From Mycobacterium kyorinense (GTDB taxonomy: Bacteria; Actinomycetota; Actinomycetes; Mycobacteriales; Mycobacteriaceae): a stretch of 63,062 bases of DNA. The notes below the pieces were generated by a model. The model was not told the origin of the DNA and made no database searches. It was given only the letters and a program-made list of their open reading frames with translations. Of this stretch, positions 45,336 to 53,148 are shown in pieces. Positions within the stretch are counted from its first letter, which is position 1. The number at the start of each line of letters is the position of its first letter. A program made the translations under genes and the position numbers. The stretch is from contig NZ_LQPE01000008.1 in assembly GCF_002101735.1 (NCBI RefSeq), positions 1 through 63,062 of the forward strand, in the 5' to 3' direction.

Positions 45336-46087
45336 CCGCCGTGCTGCGCAACCGGGAATCCGAATTGGCCGACGCCTTGAGCGCACTGCGGAGACGCCTC
45401 GCCGCGGCCGCCGAGGCGGCCGGCCGCAATGTCGACGAAATTGAACTTCTGCCGATTACCAAATTCTTTCCGGCAACCGATGTGGCTATTTTGTCGCGAT
45501 TGGGATGCCCGGCGTTCGGCGAATCCCGGGAACAGGAAGCGTCGGCGAAGGTGCGACAACTCCAAGAGTTGCTGGGCCCCGCCTCGGCCGCGGTGCAGTG
45601 GCACATGGTGGGCCAGATCCAACGCAACAAGGCCCGGTCGCTGGCCACCTGGGCGCACACCGCCCACTCGGTCAGCAGCATCCGGGTGGTGACGGCGCTC
45701 GAACGCGCGGTGGGCGCGGCGCTGCAGGAAGGCCGACGCGAGCACTCGCTGCGGGTGTATGTCCAGCTCAGCCTCGACGGCGACGTGTCTCGCGGCGGCG
45801 TCGACGTCGACCAACCCGACGCCGTCGACGAAATCTGCGCCCGGGTCGAGACCGCCGAGGCCCTGGAATTGGTCGGGTTGATGGCCATCCCGCCGCTGGA
45901 CTGGGATGCCGACGCCGCGTTCGCGCGGCTGCAATCCGAGCACCGCCGGGTCTTGCAATCGCACCCGAACGCGGTCGGATTGTCGGCCGGCATGTCAAAC
46001 GACCTGGAAGCGGCTGTCAAACATGGTTCGACCTGTGTGCGTGTCGGTACCGCGTTAATGGGCCGCCGACCGTTACGGTCACCGTGA
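45332..46087 (+). CDS. YggS/PLPBP-family pyridoxal-phosphate protein (Rv2148c-like)
   Basis: A 251-residue TIM-barrel protein that binds PLP through K44 (PITKFFPATD). FGESREQE, WHMVGQIQRNK, MAIPP and SAGMSNDLEAAVKHGSTCVRVGTALMG are family motifs. It has no known catalytic activity and helps PLP and amino-acid balance. It regularly sits between ftsZ and sepF in actinobacteria. The ATG overlaps the preceding stop. Confidence 0.92.
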   Translation: MTAVLRNRESELADALSALRRRLAAAAEAAGRNVDEIELLPITKFFPATDVAILSRLGCPAFGESREQEASAKVRQLQELLGPASAAVQWHMVGQIQRNKARSLATWAHTAHSVSSIRVVTALERAVGAALQEGRREHSLRVYVQLSLDGDVSRGGVDVDQPDAVDEICARVETAEALELVGLMAIPPLDWDADAAFARLQSEHRRVLQSHPNAVGLSAGMSNDLEAAVKHGSTCVRVGTALMGRRPLRSP

Positions 46088-46152
46088 ACTAGTCACTCCA
46101 GTCACATTCATCACAGACACCGAATCTTCAGCCGCCAAGAAGGGGTCCCGAG

Positions 46153-46791
46153 ATGAGCACACTCCACAAGGTCAAGGCCTACTTCGGTATGGCGCCGATG
46201 GAGGACTACGACGACGAGTACTACGACGACGACCGCGCTCCCACCCAGCACGGCTACTCGCGCCGCCGGTTCAGCGACGACGGGTACGACCGCTACGAGG
46301 GGCGCGACTACGACGACCCGCGCGGCGAGCCCGCCGACTACCCGCCGGGCAGCTACCGCGGCGGTTATGCCGACGACCACCGATTCCGGTCCCGCGACTA
46401 CGAGCGCACCGAGCTGGCCCGGCCGCGGTTCGGCGCGTTGCGGGGCTCGACGCGCGGCGCGCTGGCGATGGACCCGCGCCGGATGGCGATGCTGTTCGAC
46501 GAGGGCAGCCCGCTGTCGAAAATCACCACGCTGCGGCCCAAGGACTACAGCGAAGCCCGCACCATCGGCGAGCGCTTCCGCGACGGCACCCCGGTGATCA
46601 TGGACCTGGTGTCCATGGACAACGCCGACGCCAAGCGGCTGGTCGATTTCGCCGCCGGGCTGGCGTTCGCGCTGCGGGGGTCGTTCGACAAGGTCGCGAC
46701 CAAGGTGTTTCTGCTCTCGCCCGCTGACGTCGACGTGACCCCGGAGGAACGCCGCCGGATCGCCGAAACCGGTTTCTACGCCTACCAGTAA
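46153..46791 (+). CDS. sepF: Division protein SepF
   Basis: A 212-residue FtsZ-membrane tether. The first residues ([12 protein letters not shown]) form the membrane-binding amphipathic helix; an Asp/Tyr/Arg-rich disordered linker (about 17-100) leads to the SepF core (about 125-212: [39 protein letters not shown]). SepF binds the FtsZ C-terminal peptide and replaces FtsA in mycobacteria. The ATG follows AAGAAGGGG. Confidence 0.96.
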   Translation: MSTLHKVKAYFGMAPMEDYDDEYYDDDRAPTQHGYSRRRFSDDGYDRYEGRDYDDPRGEPADYPPGSYRGGYADDHRFRSRDYERTELARPRFGALRGSTRGALAMDPRRMAMLFDEGSPLSKITTLRPKDYSEARTIGERFRDGTPVIMDLVSMDNADAKRLVDFAAGLAFALRGSFDKVATKVFLLSPADVDVTPEERRRIAETGFYAYQ

Positions 46792-46800
46792 CCGGGCCCG

Positions 46801-46818
46801 CTACCCGTGGCCGGGTAG
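46801..46818. repeat. Perfect 7-bp hairpin between sepF and the YggT gene
   Basis: CTACCCG (46801-46807) and CGGGTAG (46812-46818) are separated by TGGC, nine bases after the sepF stop. There is no T-tract, so it is a processing or attenuation hairpin, or a protein site, rather than a classical terminator. Confidence 0.5.
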
Positions 46819-46893
46819 GCTGACACTCACCGCGCCGGCCGCCGTCGGCGCTGTCGTGAATGTCACATCCTCATCAGTAAGGTCGGGCTCTCG

Positions 46894-47184
46894 TTGGCGG
46901 TGTTCTTCAAAATCCTGGGCTTTGCGCTGTTCATCTTCTGGCTGCTGCTGATCGCCCGGGTAGTTATCGAGTTCATCCGGTCGTTCAGCCGCGATTGGCG
47001 GCCGCGGGGCGCCACCGTGGTGGTCCTGGAGCTCATCATGTCGCTCACCGATCCGCCGGTGAAGCTGCTGCGCCGGCTCATCCCGCAGCTAACCATCGGC
47101 GCCGTCCGCTTCGACCTGTCGATCATGGTGCTGCTGCTGGTGGCGTTCATCGGCATGCAATTGGCCTTCAGCGCCGCCGTCTGA
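46894..47184 (+). CDS. YggT-family membrane protein (Rv2146c-like)
   Basis: A 96-residue protein with two transmembrane helices (about 5-25 and 70-92) joined by a loop with SDPPVKLLRR-like YggT sequence (SLTDPPVKLLRRLIP). It is a regular companion of sepF and wag31 and probably takes part in envelope growth; the exact role is not known. A TTG at 46894 gives the family length; I see no strong ribosome site. Confidence 0.9.
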   Translation: MAVFFKILGFALFIFWLLLIARVVIEFIRSFSRDWRPRGATVVVLELIMSLTDPPVKLLRRLIPQLTIGAVRFDLSIMVLLLVAFIGMQLAFSAAV

Positions 47185-47224
47185 CCCGGCCCCGGCGGGT
47201 AAGACCGTTTGCGGCAGCGGCTTT

Positions 47225-47285
47225 TTGGATTCTTAAGGCATTGATTTCACGGCTCTTAAAGTTTGAAATTCGGTCTTAATTATCG
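47225..47285. promoter_or_regulatory. A+T-rich island with three TCTTAA boxes upstream of wag31
   Basis: TCTTAA occurs at 47231, 47254 and 47274, spaced 23 and 20 bases, in the only strongly A+T-rich part of the 228-base yggT-wag31 gap. The even two-turn spacing suggests a protein-binding array on one DNA face, or overlapping promoters. Confidence 0.35.
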
Positions 47286-47412
47286 GGCGCATCGGCAACC
47301 GGCGGGTCTGGTGTGACAGGATGGGCGGCAGTTGCAGTACGGCTACGACACTGTTCATGCCGATCTACACTTTCCAGATCGGTTTGACCGTCCAGACTCG
47401 AGGGGGCAAACA

Positions 47413-48231
47413 ATGCCGCTTACACCAGCCGATGTCCACAATGTGGCCTTCAGCAAGCCGCCGATCGGCAAGCGCGGCTACAACGAAGACGAGGTCGACG
47501 CCTTCCTCGACCTGGTGGAAAACGAGCTGACCCGCCTCATCGAGGAGAACTCCGATCTGCGCCAGCGGGTCGCCGAGCTGGACCAGGAACTGGCCGCCGC
47601 CCGCGCCGGCGGCGGTGGCGCTGCCCAGCCCACCCAGGCGCTGCCGTTGTACGAACCCGAGCCGGAGCCCGAGCCGCGACCCACTCCCACCCCCGCGCCG
47701 GCGCAGCCCGCCGCGGCCGCCGCCGTCAGCGAGGACCAGGCCATGAAGGCCGCCCGAGTGCTCAGCCTTGCGCAAGACACCGCCGACCGGCTGACCAGCA
47801 CCGCCAAGGCCGAGGCCGACAAACTGCTGGCGGACGCCCGCACCAACGCCGACCAGATCCTGTCCGAAGCCCGCCGCGAGGCAGAAACCACCGTGGCCGA
47901 GGCGCGCCAGCGGGCCGACGCGATGCTGGCCGACGCCCAGACCCGCTCGGAAGCCCAGCTGCGGCAGGCCCAGGAGAAGGCCGACGCGCTGCAGGCCGAC
48001 GCCGAGCGCAAGCACTCCGAGATCATGGGCACCATCAACCAGCAGCGCACCGTGCTGGAGGGCCGGCTCGAGCAGTTGCGCACTTTCGAACGCGAATACC
48101 GCACCCGGCTCAAGACCTATCTGGAGTCGCAGCTCGAGGAACTCGGCCAGCGCGGCTCGGCAGCGCCCGTCGACTCTAGCGCCACCAACGACGCCGGTGG
48201 GTTCAACCAGTTCAATCGGGGTAATAACTAA
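47413..48231 (+). CDS. wag31: Polar growth scaffold Wag31 (DivIVA)
   Basis: A 272-residue coiled-coil protein that marks cell poles and steers cell-wall synthesis. The N-terminal DivIVA domain ([19 protein letters not shown]) is followed by a Pro/Glu-rich linker (about 70-105) and a long coiled coil (about 115-250). T74 in the AQPTQAL segment corresponds to Thr73, phosphorylated by PknA/PknB in M. tuberculosis. The ATG follows AGGGGG. The linker is somewhat longer than in M. tuberculosis. Confidence 0.97.
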   Translation: MPLTPADVHNVAFSKPPIGKRGYNEDEVDAFLDLVENELTRLIEENSDLRQRVAELDQELAAARAGGGGAAQPTQALPLYEPEPEPEPRPTPTPAPAQPAAAAAVSEDQAMKAARVLSLAQDTADRLTSTAKAEADKLLADARTNADQILSEARREAETTVAEARQRADAMLADAQTRSEAQLRQAQEKADALQADAERKHSEIMGTINQQRTVLEGRLEQLRTFEREYRTRLKTYLESQLEELGQRGSAAPVDSSATNDAGGFNQFNRGNN

Positions 48232-48314
48232 CAGATCGAAGGTGCCGGGCCCGACGGGCGGTAGCGTGCTTGGCAGTCTTTAGTGTCTTTGCCCCGTCGG
48301 CTGGAGGTTGAGCG

Positions 48315-48659
48315 ATGCTGATTATCGCGCTGGTGCTAGCGGTGATAGGCCTTGCCGCTTTGGTATTCGCCGTTGTCACCAGCAACGAGTTGGTGGCGTG
48401 GGTGTGCATCGCCGCCAGCGTGCTCGGCGTGGTGCTGCTGATCATCGATGCGCTGCAGGAACGGCAGCGTCGCGAAACCAGCGCCCCCGCTAAGAAATCG
48501 GCAGACGCTCCCACGCCCGTACCCGACGAAGCGAGCGCCGACTACGACTACGCGGACTATCCCGAGGACGAGTCCGGTGAGGCGGGCGCCGCGTCAGCCG
48601 ACGAAGAGACCGGGGTGCGGGCCGAGCACGACCGGGGCAGCGGCGCCGACGACCACTAG
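48315..48659 (+). CDS. Small membrane protein, Rv2144c-like
   Basis: A 114-residue protein with two N-terminal transmembrane helices (about 2-22 and 27-45) and an acidic disordered cytosolic tail ([18 protein letters not shown]). Function unknown; conserved downstream of wag31. The ATG follows GGAGGTTGAGCG. Its stop overlaps the convergent phosphoribosyltransferase by four bases. Confidence 0.88.
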   Translation: MLIIALVLAVIGLAALVFAVVTSNELVAWVCIAASVLGVVLLIIDALQERQRRETSAPAKKSADAPTPVPDEASADYDYADYPEDESGEAGAASADEETGVRAEHDRGSGADDH

Positions 48660-49330
48660 GTCGGGGTGGCGAGCAGTTCGCGAACCTCGTCGTCGGTGAC
48701 CTGATGAAAGTCGACGAAAACCTGTCCCACGGCTTCGAAATCCGGCGGCATCGTCGCGCAGACGACGTCGTCGGCCTCCTGCGCCAGCTGCTGACACGCT
48801 GACGGCGGTCCGACCGGAACCGCGACGACGATCGCCTCGGGCTCCAACTCGCGCAGCGCCCGCACGGCGGCCAGCATGCTTGCGCCGGTCGCGATGCCGT
48901 CGTCGACCAGGATCACCGTCTTGCCGCGGGGGTCGGCGAGCGGCCGTCCGTCGCGGTACGCCTGCTCGCGTCGGCTCAGTTCGGTGCTCTCGCGATCGAT
49001 CACCGCGCGTACCTGCTCGTCGCTGATGCGCAGGCTCGACACCACATTGTCGTTCATCACGACGACGCCGCCGCTGGCCAGCGCGCCCATCGCCAGCTCG
49101 GACCACTGCGGCACACCGAGCTTGCGGACCAGGAACACGTCCAGGGGGGCGTGCAGCGCCGACGCGACTTCCCAAGCGACGGGAACCCCGCCGCGGGCCA
49201 GCCCGAACACGAGCAGCTCGTCGGTGCCGCGATAGGACGTCAACTCCTCGGCCAGCACCCGGCCGGCTTCCCGGCGATCACTGAACGTGCGCCGGGATGG
49301 TCGCCGCAAAAAGCCGCTGGGTCGATTCAT
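48656..49330 (-). CDS. Phosphoribosyltransferase-like protein (Rv2143-like)
   Basis: A 224-residue type I phosphoribosyltransferase fold with the PRPP motif [14 protein letters not shown] (about residue 140). [15 protein letters not shown] and FLVRKLGVP are typical of the ComF/XPRT-like group whose substrate is usually unknown. The ATG is at 49330 with no clear ribosome site. It marks the end of the region conserved with M. tuberculosis. Confidence 0.85.
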   Translation of the reverse strand: MNRPSGFLRRPSRRTFSDRREAGRVLAEELTSYRGTDELLVFGLARGGVPVAWEVASALHAPLDVFLVRKLGVPQWSELAMGALASGGVVVMNDNVVSSLRISDEQVRAVIDRESTELSRREQAYRDGRPLADPRGKTVILVDDGIATGASMLAAVRALRELEPEAIVVAVPVGPPSACQQLAQEADDVVCATMPPDFEAVGQVFVDFHQVTDDEVRELLATPT

Positions 49331-49471
49331 TCGTCGTATCCGCCGTTGTCACGCCGACCATACCAGCCTACGGCTCCCACCCGGCATCTGCACGAAACCG
49401 CGGCGTTTGAAGACAGCACATCGGGGCAATGCGAAGCGGCAAGACGGCCAGTGCAATTGGAGGACGAAGCG

Positions 49472-49783
49472 ATGCTGTGGCTTGCCGTGCTGCTGGTGAT
49501 CGTGGGAGCGGTGCTGGCGGCGATCGGCATCGTGCTCTTCACCAACGGTATCGGGGTGGCGCCGCACAACCGGACCGCCGAGGACCCCACCGGAGTCAAG
49601 CGCGCCGCGTCGCGGCTGCCGTGGCGAGATCTCTTCCAGGGCATGCCCAAGAGCATCGGGGTCATCACCGCGGAGAACGCGGGCCGCGGGGACAAACTGT
49701 CGGCGTGGGGGTCGCTCTGCGCGCTGCTGGCTCTAGTCGCCTGGTGCCTGGCGGTACTCGCGCTGATCACATGGCTGGTGTGA
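49472..49783 (+). CDS. Small two-helix membrane protein
   Basis: A 103-residue protein: a transmembrane helix (about 2-25), a soluble middle (HNRTAEDPTGVKRAASRLPWRDLFQGMP), and a second helix (about 80-102). I do not recognise it. The ATG at 49472 has TTGGAGGAC at good spacing; upstream frame would overlap no gene but lacks a better start. Confidence 0.7.
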   Translation: MLWLAVLLVIVGAVLAAIGIVLFTNGIGVAPHNRTAEDPTGVKRAASRLPWRDLFQGMPKSIGVITAENAGRGDKLSAWGSLCALLALVAWCLAVLALITWLV

Positions 49784-50219
49784 GCCGCTGTCCGAGGGTA
49801 CTGGCAGCGTTGATAATTATTGTCGGCCAATCTGACACCACGGCGCAATGGCTGGCGGGAAGCGTCGATATGGAACGCGACGAGTACATCGAGCAGCTTG
49901 CCGAGTTGTTCGCGGTCGCTATTGACAATGCGCTGGCACCAGCTTCGGCGGGGCTGTCATGATCCAGCCGACTACGACCCGCCCCTCCGACAAGTCAAGG
50001 CGACGGCCAACCTAAGTCGTGCCGCCGGATGTGATCGCGGCTTCGCCGCTCAACACACTCCATCGGCTCGGGTGTGAATGCGAGCATTCGCATCGCTCGC
50101 CTCGGTCGTGTGTCCGAGGGGGGACTTGGCCATTTGCGACACGGGTCCTGACGTGGCGAATCGGTGCCTGATCGTCGTTCGTGCTGGGGTTGACCCACCT
50201 CTGATGTCGATCGGTCGGG
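49784..50219. other. 436-base stretch without a convincing gene
   Basis: This gap has no recognisable RNA gene. A 30-codon frame at 49870-49962 (MERDEYIEQLAELFAVAIDN...) follows GGGAAG and could be a small protein or a truncated N-terminus; nothing else supports it. The A+T-rich TTGATAATTATTG run at about 49810 may be a promoter remnant. Confidence 0.3.
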
Positions 50220-50654
50220 CTAGGGGTCGAGTTGCGCGGGGGCGACTCGGCACCCGGCGGCTTGGGCTCCGGTGTGCAGGCGTCGGTCCCAAACGGCGAC
50301 GATCAGGCCGGGGTCGCCGACTGCCAACGCGCTGGCCAGATGGACAGCGTCGGCTCCGCGCAAGGCATGGGCTCGGGCGAGGTGGCCGGCGTGCTGTTCA
50401 ACCGTCGCCGCGAGTTCGACTGGGCGGGTGGCCGCCCAGAAGTCCTCCCAATCACGCTCGGCATCGGTGAGCTCGGATTCGGTCAGGTCGCGATTGCGAG
50501 CCGCTGCAGCGAGCGCGGCGCGGACTTCCGGATAGGCCAGGCGGCTGGACAATGCGGCATCGCAACCGTCCCATAGCGCGGACGCCAGCGAGCTCCCTGT
50601 CTCGGTGGTGAGAAGTTTGACGAAGGCGCTGGCGTCGAAGTACACAAGCGACAC
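50220..50654 (-). CDS. vapC: VapC-type PIN-domain toxin
   Basis: A 144-residue PIN-domain ribonuclease. D7, E43, D102 (GADAVHLA) and D123 (VWDRRL) form the four-residue acidic metal site. VapC toxins cut specific tRNAs or rRNA; the target is not predictable here. GTG start at 50654, three bases after the antitoxin stop. M. tuberculosis has a ParDE-type pair near this position, so this is a different module. Confidence 0.92.
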   Translation of the reverse strand: MSLVYFDASAFVKLLTTETGSSLASALWDGCDAALSSRLAYPEVRAALAAAARNRDLTESELTDAERDWEDFWAATRPVELAATVEQHAGHLARAHALRGADAVHLASALAVGDPGLIVAVWDRRLHTGAQAAGCRVAPAQLDP

Positions 50655-50657
50655 CGG

Positions 50658-50918
50658 TCAGCGCCGCTGGTCGCTGACATGGTCAGATACCGGCCGCCGC
50701 GGTCGGGGCCGGCGCCGACCCGCAGCGACGGGCCGCTGCGCGGCGGCCTTGCCAATCACGCCTTCAGCCGTGAGACGCGCCAAGGTGCCTGCGCTGTCCA
50801 CCGCAGCGAGTCGCGCGACGGGTATCCCGCGGTCGGTGATGACGACCTCGTCACCAGCCCGAACTCGATCGAGCCAATCGCTGAGGTGCGCGCGCAACTC
50901 GGTCACGGATACCTCCAC
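50658..50918 (-). CDS. vapB: VapB/Phd-type antitoxin
   Basis: An 86-residue Phd/YefM-fold antitoxin: VSVTELRAHLSDWLDRVRAG followed by EVVITDRGIPVARL, then a toxin-binding tail rich in Arg and Pro ([15 protein letters not shown]). GTG at 50918 starts the protein; a GTG at 50906 has a better ribosome site (GGAGGT) but would delete four residues of the first strand. Antitoxin comes first and the pair is co-transcribed. Confidence 0.85.
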   Translation of the reverse strand: MEVSVTELRAHLSDWLDRVRAGDEVVITDRGIPVARLAAVDSAGTLARLTAEGVIGKAAAQRPVAAGRRRPRPRRPVSDHVSDQRR

Positions 50919-51671
50919 ACCGTGAACCGTACACTCACAGAACACTGATTTGTACGTGTCACTCCTGAGTGCGGCAACGACGACCTGAGAGATTGACCTG
51001 CGCAGGCCGGAGGCGAGGTGGCGCACGCTGTCGAACTGTAGGTTAGAGCCTTGATAGCTCACCAAGCCCGACACCACAATTTCGCCCTTGGTGCGCCAGG
51101 GAACAGCTTGTGGCAGAACAAGATTGACTAACCTGACACTCTTCCGCCGCCACCCCAGCTTGATCGCGTGGGTCGGAAAACCATTACCGACCAAGTGGCT
51201 TCGAGGCCGCGGCCCAGCGTGTTGACGGATTCATAATCGGTGTACGTGGGCGTTGGCTGGCGTTGATGCGTTCAAACCTCCTTCTAGCTGCGTAGACAGG
51301 GCTTGTCGCGTTGGCTGGAGCGGGACGGGTCTACAAGTGCTGCGGTATCGGCTGCGGTATCGCGGGTCAAAGCGCTCGCTTCAGAGAAAGCGTCGGCATG
51401 GTCGACGGCCAGATGTGTCGAGTCACATTTAGTAAGCGACCCGGAAAGGGGCAGCTCGACGTGCCCGTCTTAACGCCACCGAAGCGGCTACTGTGCATCA
51501 CTACGGGCGCTTTGCTGGCAGTTGGTGGTCTTCGCGGTGGTTCCCCGGTTGTCATTGCTCGGCATGAAGCCGACCGCGATGGCGTGGCCTTGGTGGCCAT
51601 TGCGCCATTATCGAGCGCAATGTGAAAGACCGGCGACGGAACGGTTCGGACACGTCGCGTGGGGTGGCACG
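50919..51671. other. 753-base stretch of weak coding potential
   Basis: Between vapB and the DsbA-like gene I find no recognisable protein or RNA. A 104-codon plus frame (51311-51625) with a hydrophobic stretch (LLCITTGALLAVGGL) is open but has unremarkable start and codon use; I give it about one chance in five. The sequence may be degraded mobile or toxin-locus DNA. Confidence 0.3.
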
Positions 51672-52283
51672 TCAGCTGCCGGTCTCTGTGATGATCGGCG
51701 GTCCCTGGTAGGGACGTTGCAGGACGGCGAACCCGGGAACAGTTGCGGCCGTGAGAACCGCGTCGAGCAGGCGCAGGCCGTCTTGCTCGCTCGGGATCCG
51801 GGTCAGTACGGGCCCGAAGAACCCGTGGCCGTCGACCACGACGATCGGGCTGCCGGCGCGGCCGCCCAGGGCATCCTGGCTGGCTTGGTGTAAGTGCCGG
51901 ACCGCCTCGTCGAATGTGTTGTCGTCCAGGGCTTTGGACAGCAATCTGTCAAAACCGTTGTCGGCGAGGGTTTCGCTGATCATGCTGGGGGTGATTTCTT
52001 CTCGCCGCACATGGACACGGGTGCCTATCGCGTCGTAAAGCCGCGAGAATGCGTCGTGCCCGTGGCGATCAGCGACGGCGGCGAACAGACGTCCTAGCCG
52101 CCGTGATCGGTCGATCATCCGTTGCTGCTGAGCACCGACATCGTTGCCATCATTCAGAACCGCCAGGCTCATTTGTCGCAAGGTGACCGGCGTGTCGGTT
52201 GGGTGCGCGGCATCGAGAAGCCACCGCGAGGTTACCCAGGAAAAGGGGCATACCGGATCGAGGTAAAGGTCGACGTCAGCCAC
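51672..52283 (-). CDS. DsbA-family thiol oxidoreductase-like protein with CPFS site
   Basis: A 203-residue DsbA-fold protein related to mycothiol-dependent nitroreductase (Rv2466c): DLYLDPVCPFSWVTSRWLL at the start, a helical insert, and GSPIVVVDGHGFFGPVLTRIP near the end. The active site reads C12-P-F-S15 instead of CPWC, so it has a single active-site Cys. It has no signal peptide, so it is cytosolic. The GTG at 52283 follows AAGGAGGAG. An ATACC-N6-GGTAT dyad lies 42 bases upstream. I infer a role in (per)thiol or mycothiol chemistry. Confidence 0.85.
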   Translation of the reverse strand: MADVDLYLDPVCPFSWVTSRWLLDAAHPTDTPVTLRQMSLAVLNDGNDVGAQQQRMIDRSRRLGRLFAAVADRHGHDAFSRLYDAIGTRVHVRREEITPSMISETLADNGFDRLLSKALDDNTFDEAVRHLHQASQDALGGRAGSPIVVVDGHGFFGPVLTRIPSEQDGLRLLDAVLTAATVPGFAVLQRPYQGPPIITETGS

Positions 52284-52325
52284 TGACTCCTCCTTCAACA
52301 ACCCTGCCTGTAAACATTGGCAATG

Positions 52326-52341
52326 ATACCAGGGGGGGTAT
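52326..52341. promoter_or_regulatory. Dyad operator 1, ATACC-N6-GGTAT (DsbA-like gene)
   Basis: ATACCAGGGGGGGTAT resembles operators of CsoR/CstR/RicR-type repressors, an A/T-flanked dyad with a G/C core. It lies 42 bases before the GTG of the minus-strand DsbA-like gene. Confidence 0.6.
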
Positions 52342-52458
52342 TCGGAGGCCGGGTACCACGCCTGGCGGACGGCCAGGCTTGGCCGTCCCCACAGGAGCCC
52401 GTAGCAGGGCTGCGTCTGGGAACTATGCCTCACGGGTGTTGTATCCTTCAGGGAAGCT

Positions 52459-52474
52459 ATACCCCGCCGGGTAT
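52459..52474. promoter_or_regulatory. Dyad operator 2, ATACC-N6-GGTAT (mmpS-mmpL)
   Basis: ATACCCCGCCGGGTAT, of the same form as the dyads at 52326 and 59199, lies about 240 bases before mmpS, where the promoter of that operon is expected. Confidence 0.65.
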
Positions 52475-52716
52475 TAAGGGGTCTTGATGTGGGATGCGGA
52501 CTTCAGCCCTAAACGGGTGCGGTTGCACGCTTTCCCCGGGTTTTGGCAAACGTTTACCGGGGCTACCAACGTGGAACCGCTGAGCTACGCCGGCAATAGC
52601 GGCTTGTCCAGAGAAAGCCATTTACCACAGGCTCAACGAGCCACTCGATGCGGCGCGGTAGGGCATGCACAACGACTTGCTGAGCAGGACGAGGGTACGA
52701 GCGAAGGGAAACTCCA

Positions 52717-53148
52717 ATTCTTAGCATCCTTAAACGCGGGTGGGTGCCACTGATCGTCGTGGCCGCCGTTGTTCTGGGTGGTCTTGGCGTCGAACGGCTT
52801 CGCGGCGTCTTTGGCTCCGACAAGATTTTCTCCGCGACTGGCAGCAGTGCTGAACCGCTGGTGCCTTCCCATCTCAAGCGGGTGACGTACGAGGTTTTCG
52901 GACCCCCCGACACTGCGGGCAGCGTGAGCTATTTGGATGAGAATACCCAGCCGCAGCAAGCCAACTTCACCAGTTTGCCTTGGACTTACGCGATTACGAC
53001 GACGGTCCCGGCGGTGATTGCCAACATGGTGGCACAGGGTAATGGCGATGACATTGGATGTCGTATCACGGTAAACGGTGAGGTCGAAGATGAGCATTCC
53101 TCGGCCGGGCATCACGCCCAGGCCTTCTGCTTGGTGAAGGCAGCATGA
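52717..53148 (+). CDS. MmpS-family accessory protein, apparent ATT start
   Basis: A 143-residue membrane-anchored Mmp[22 protein letters not shown] is a basic start and one helix, followed by RLRGVFGS and a beta-rich periplasmic domain ([22 protein letters not shown]) that ends with a Cys pair. The first canonical start is GTG at 52744, inside the transmembrane helix, giving a protein without its cytosolic end. In frame upstream there is no ATG, GTG or TTG down to a stop at 52681. ATT at 52717 has AGGGA seven bases before it and produces the family N-terminus. The stop overlaps mmpL (ATGA). Confidence 0.8.
   Translation: MLSILKRGWVPLIVVAAVVLGGLGVERLRGVFGSDKIFSATGSSAEPLVPSHLKRVTYEVFGPPDTAGSVSYLDENTQPQQANFTSLPWTYAITTTVPAVIANMVAQGNGDDIGCRITVNGEVEDEHSSAGHHAQAFCLVKAA

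Larger units (their letters stand above)
52284..52716. other. 433-base divergent regulatory region
   Basis: The gap separates the DsbA-like gene from mmpS and holds two ATACC-N6-GGTAT dyads. Downstream of the second dyad, about 240 bases would form an mmpS leader; within it CCCCGG and CCGGGG (about 52536-52562) can pair into a hairpin. An 88-codon frame starting at 52487 is open but resembles no family. Confidence 0.5.

Noticed and set aside
46802..46817. TACCC-N6-GGGTA as a fourth member of the operator family
   Set aside because: The inner spacing differs: operator 2, written the same way, is TACCC-N4-GGGTA. Flanks lack the outer A/T. It is better explained as a hairpin after sepF.
51330..51366. 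Direct repeat TGCGGTATCG as part of a tRNA-like fold
   Set aside because: No acceptor or anticodon stem can be drawn around it.
51311..51625. 104-codon hypothetical ORF
   Set aside because: Only the open frame supports it; kept as a remark under the gap feature.
52487..52753. 88-codon frame in the mmpS leader
   Set aside because: It has no ribosome site, overlaps the mmpS start in another frame, and resembles no protein family.
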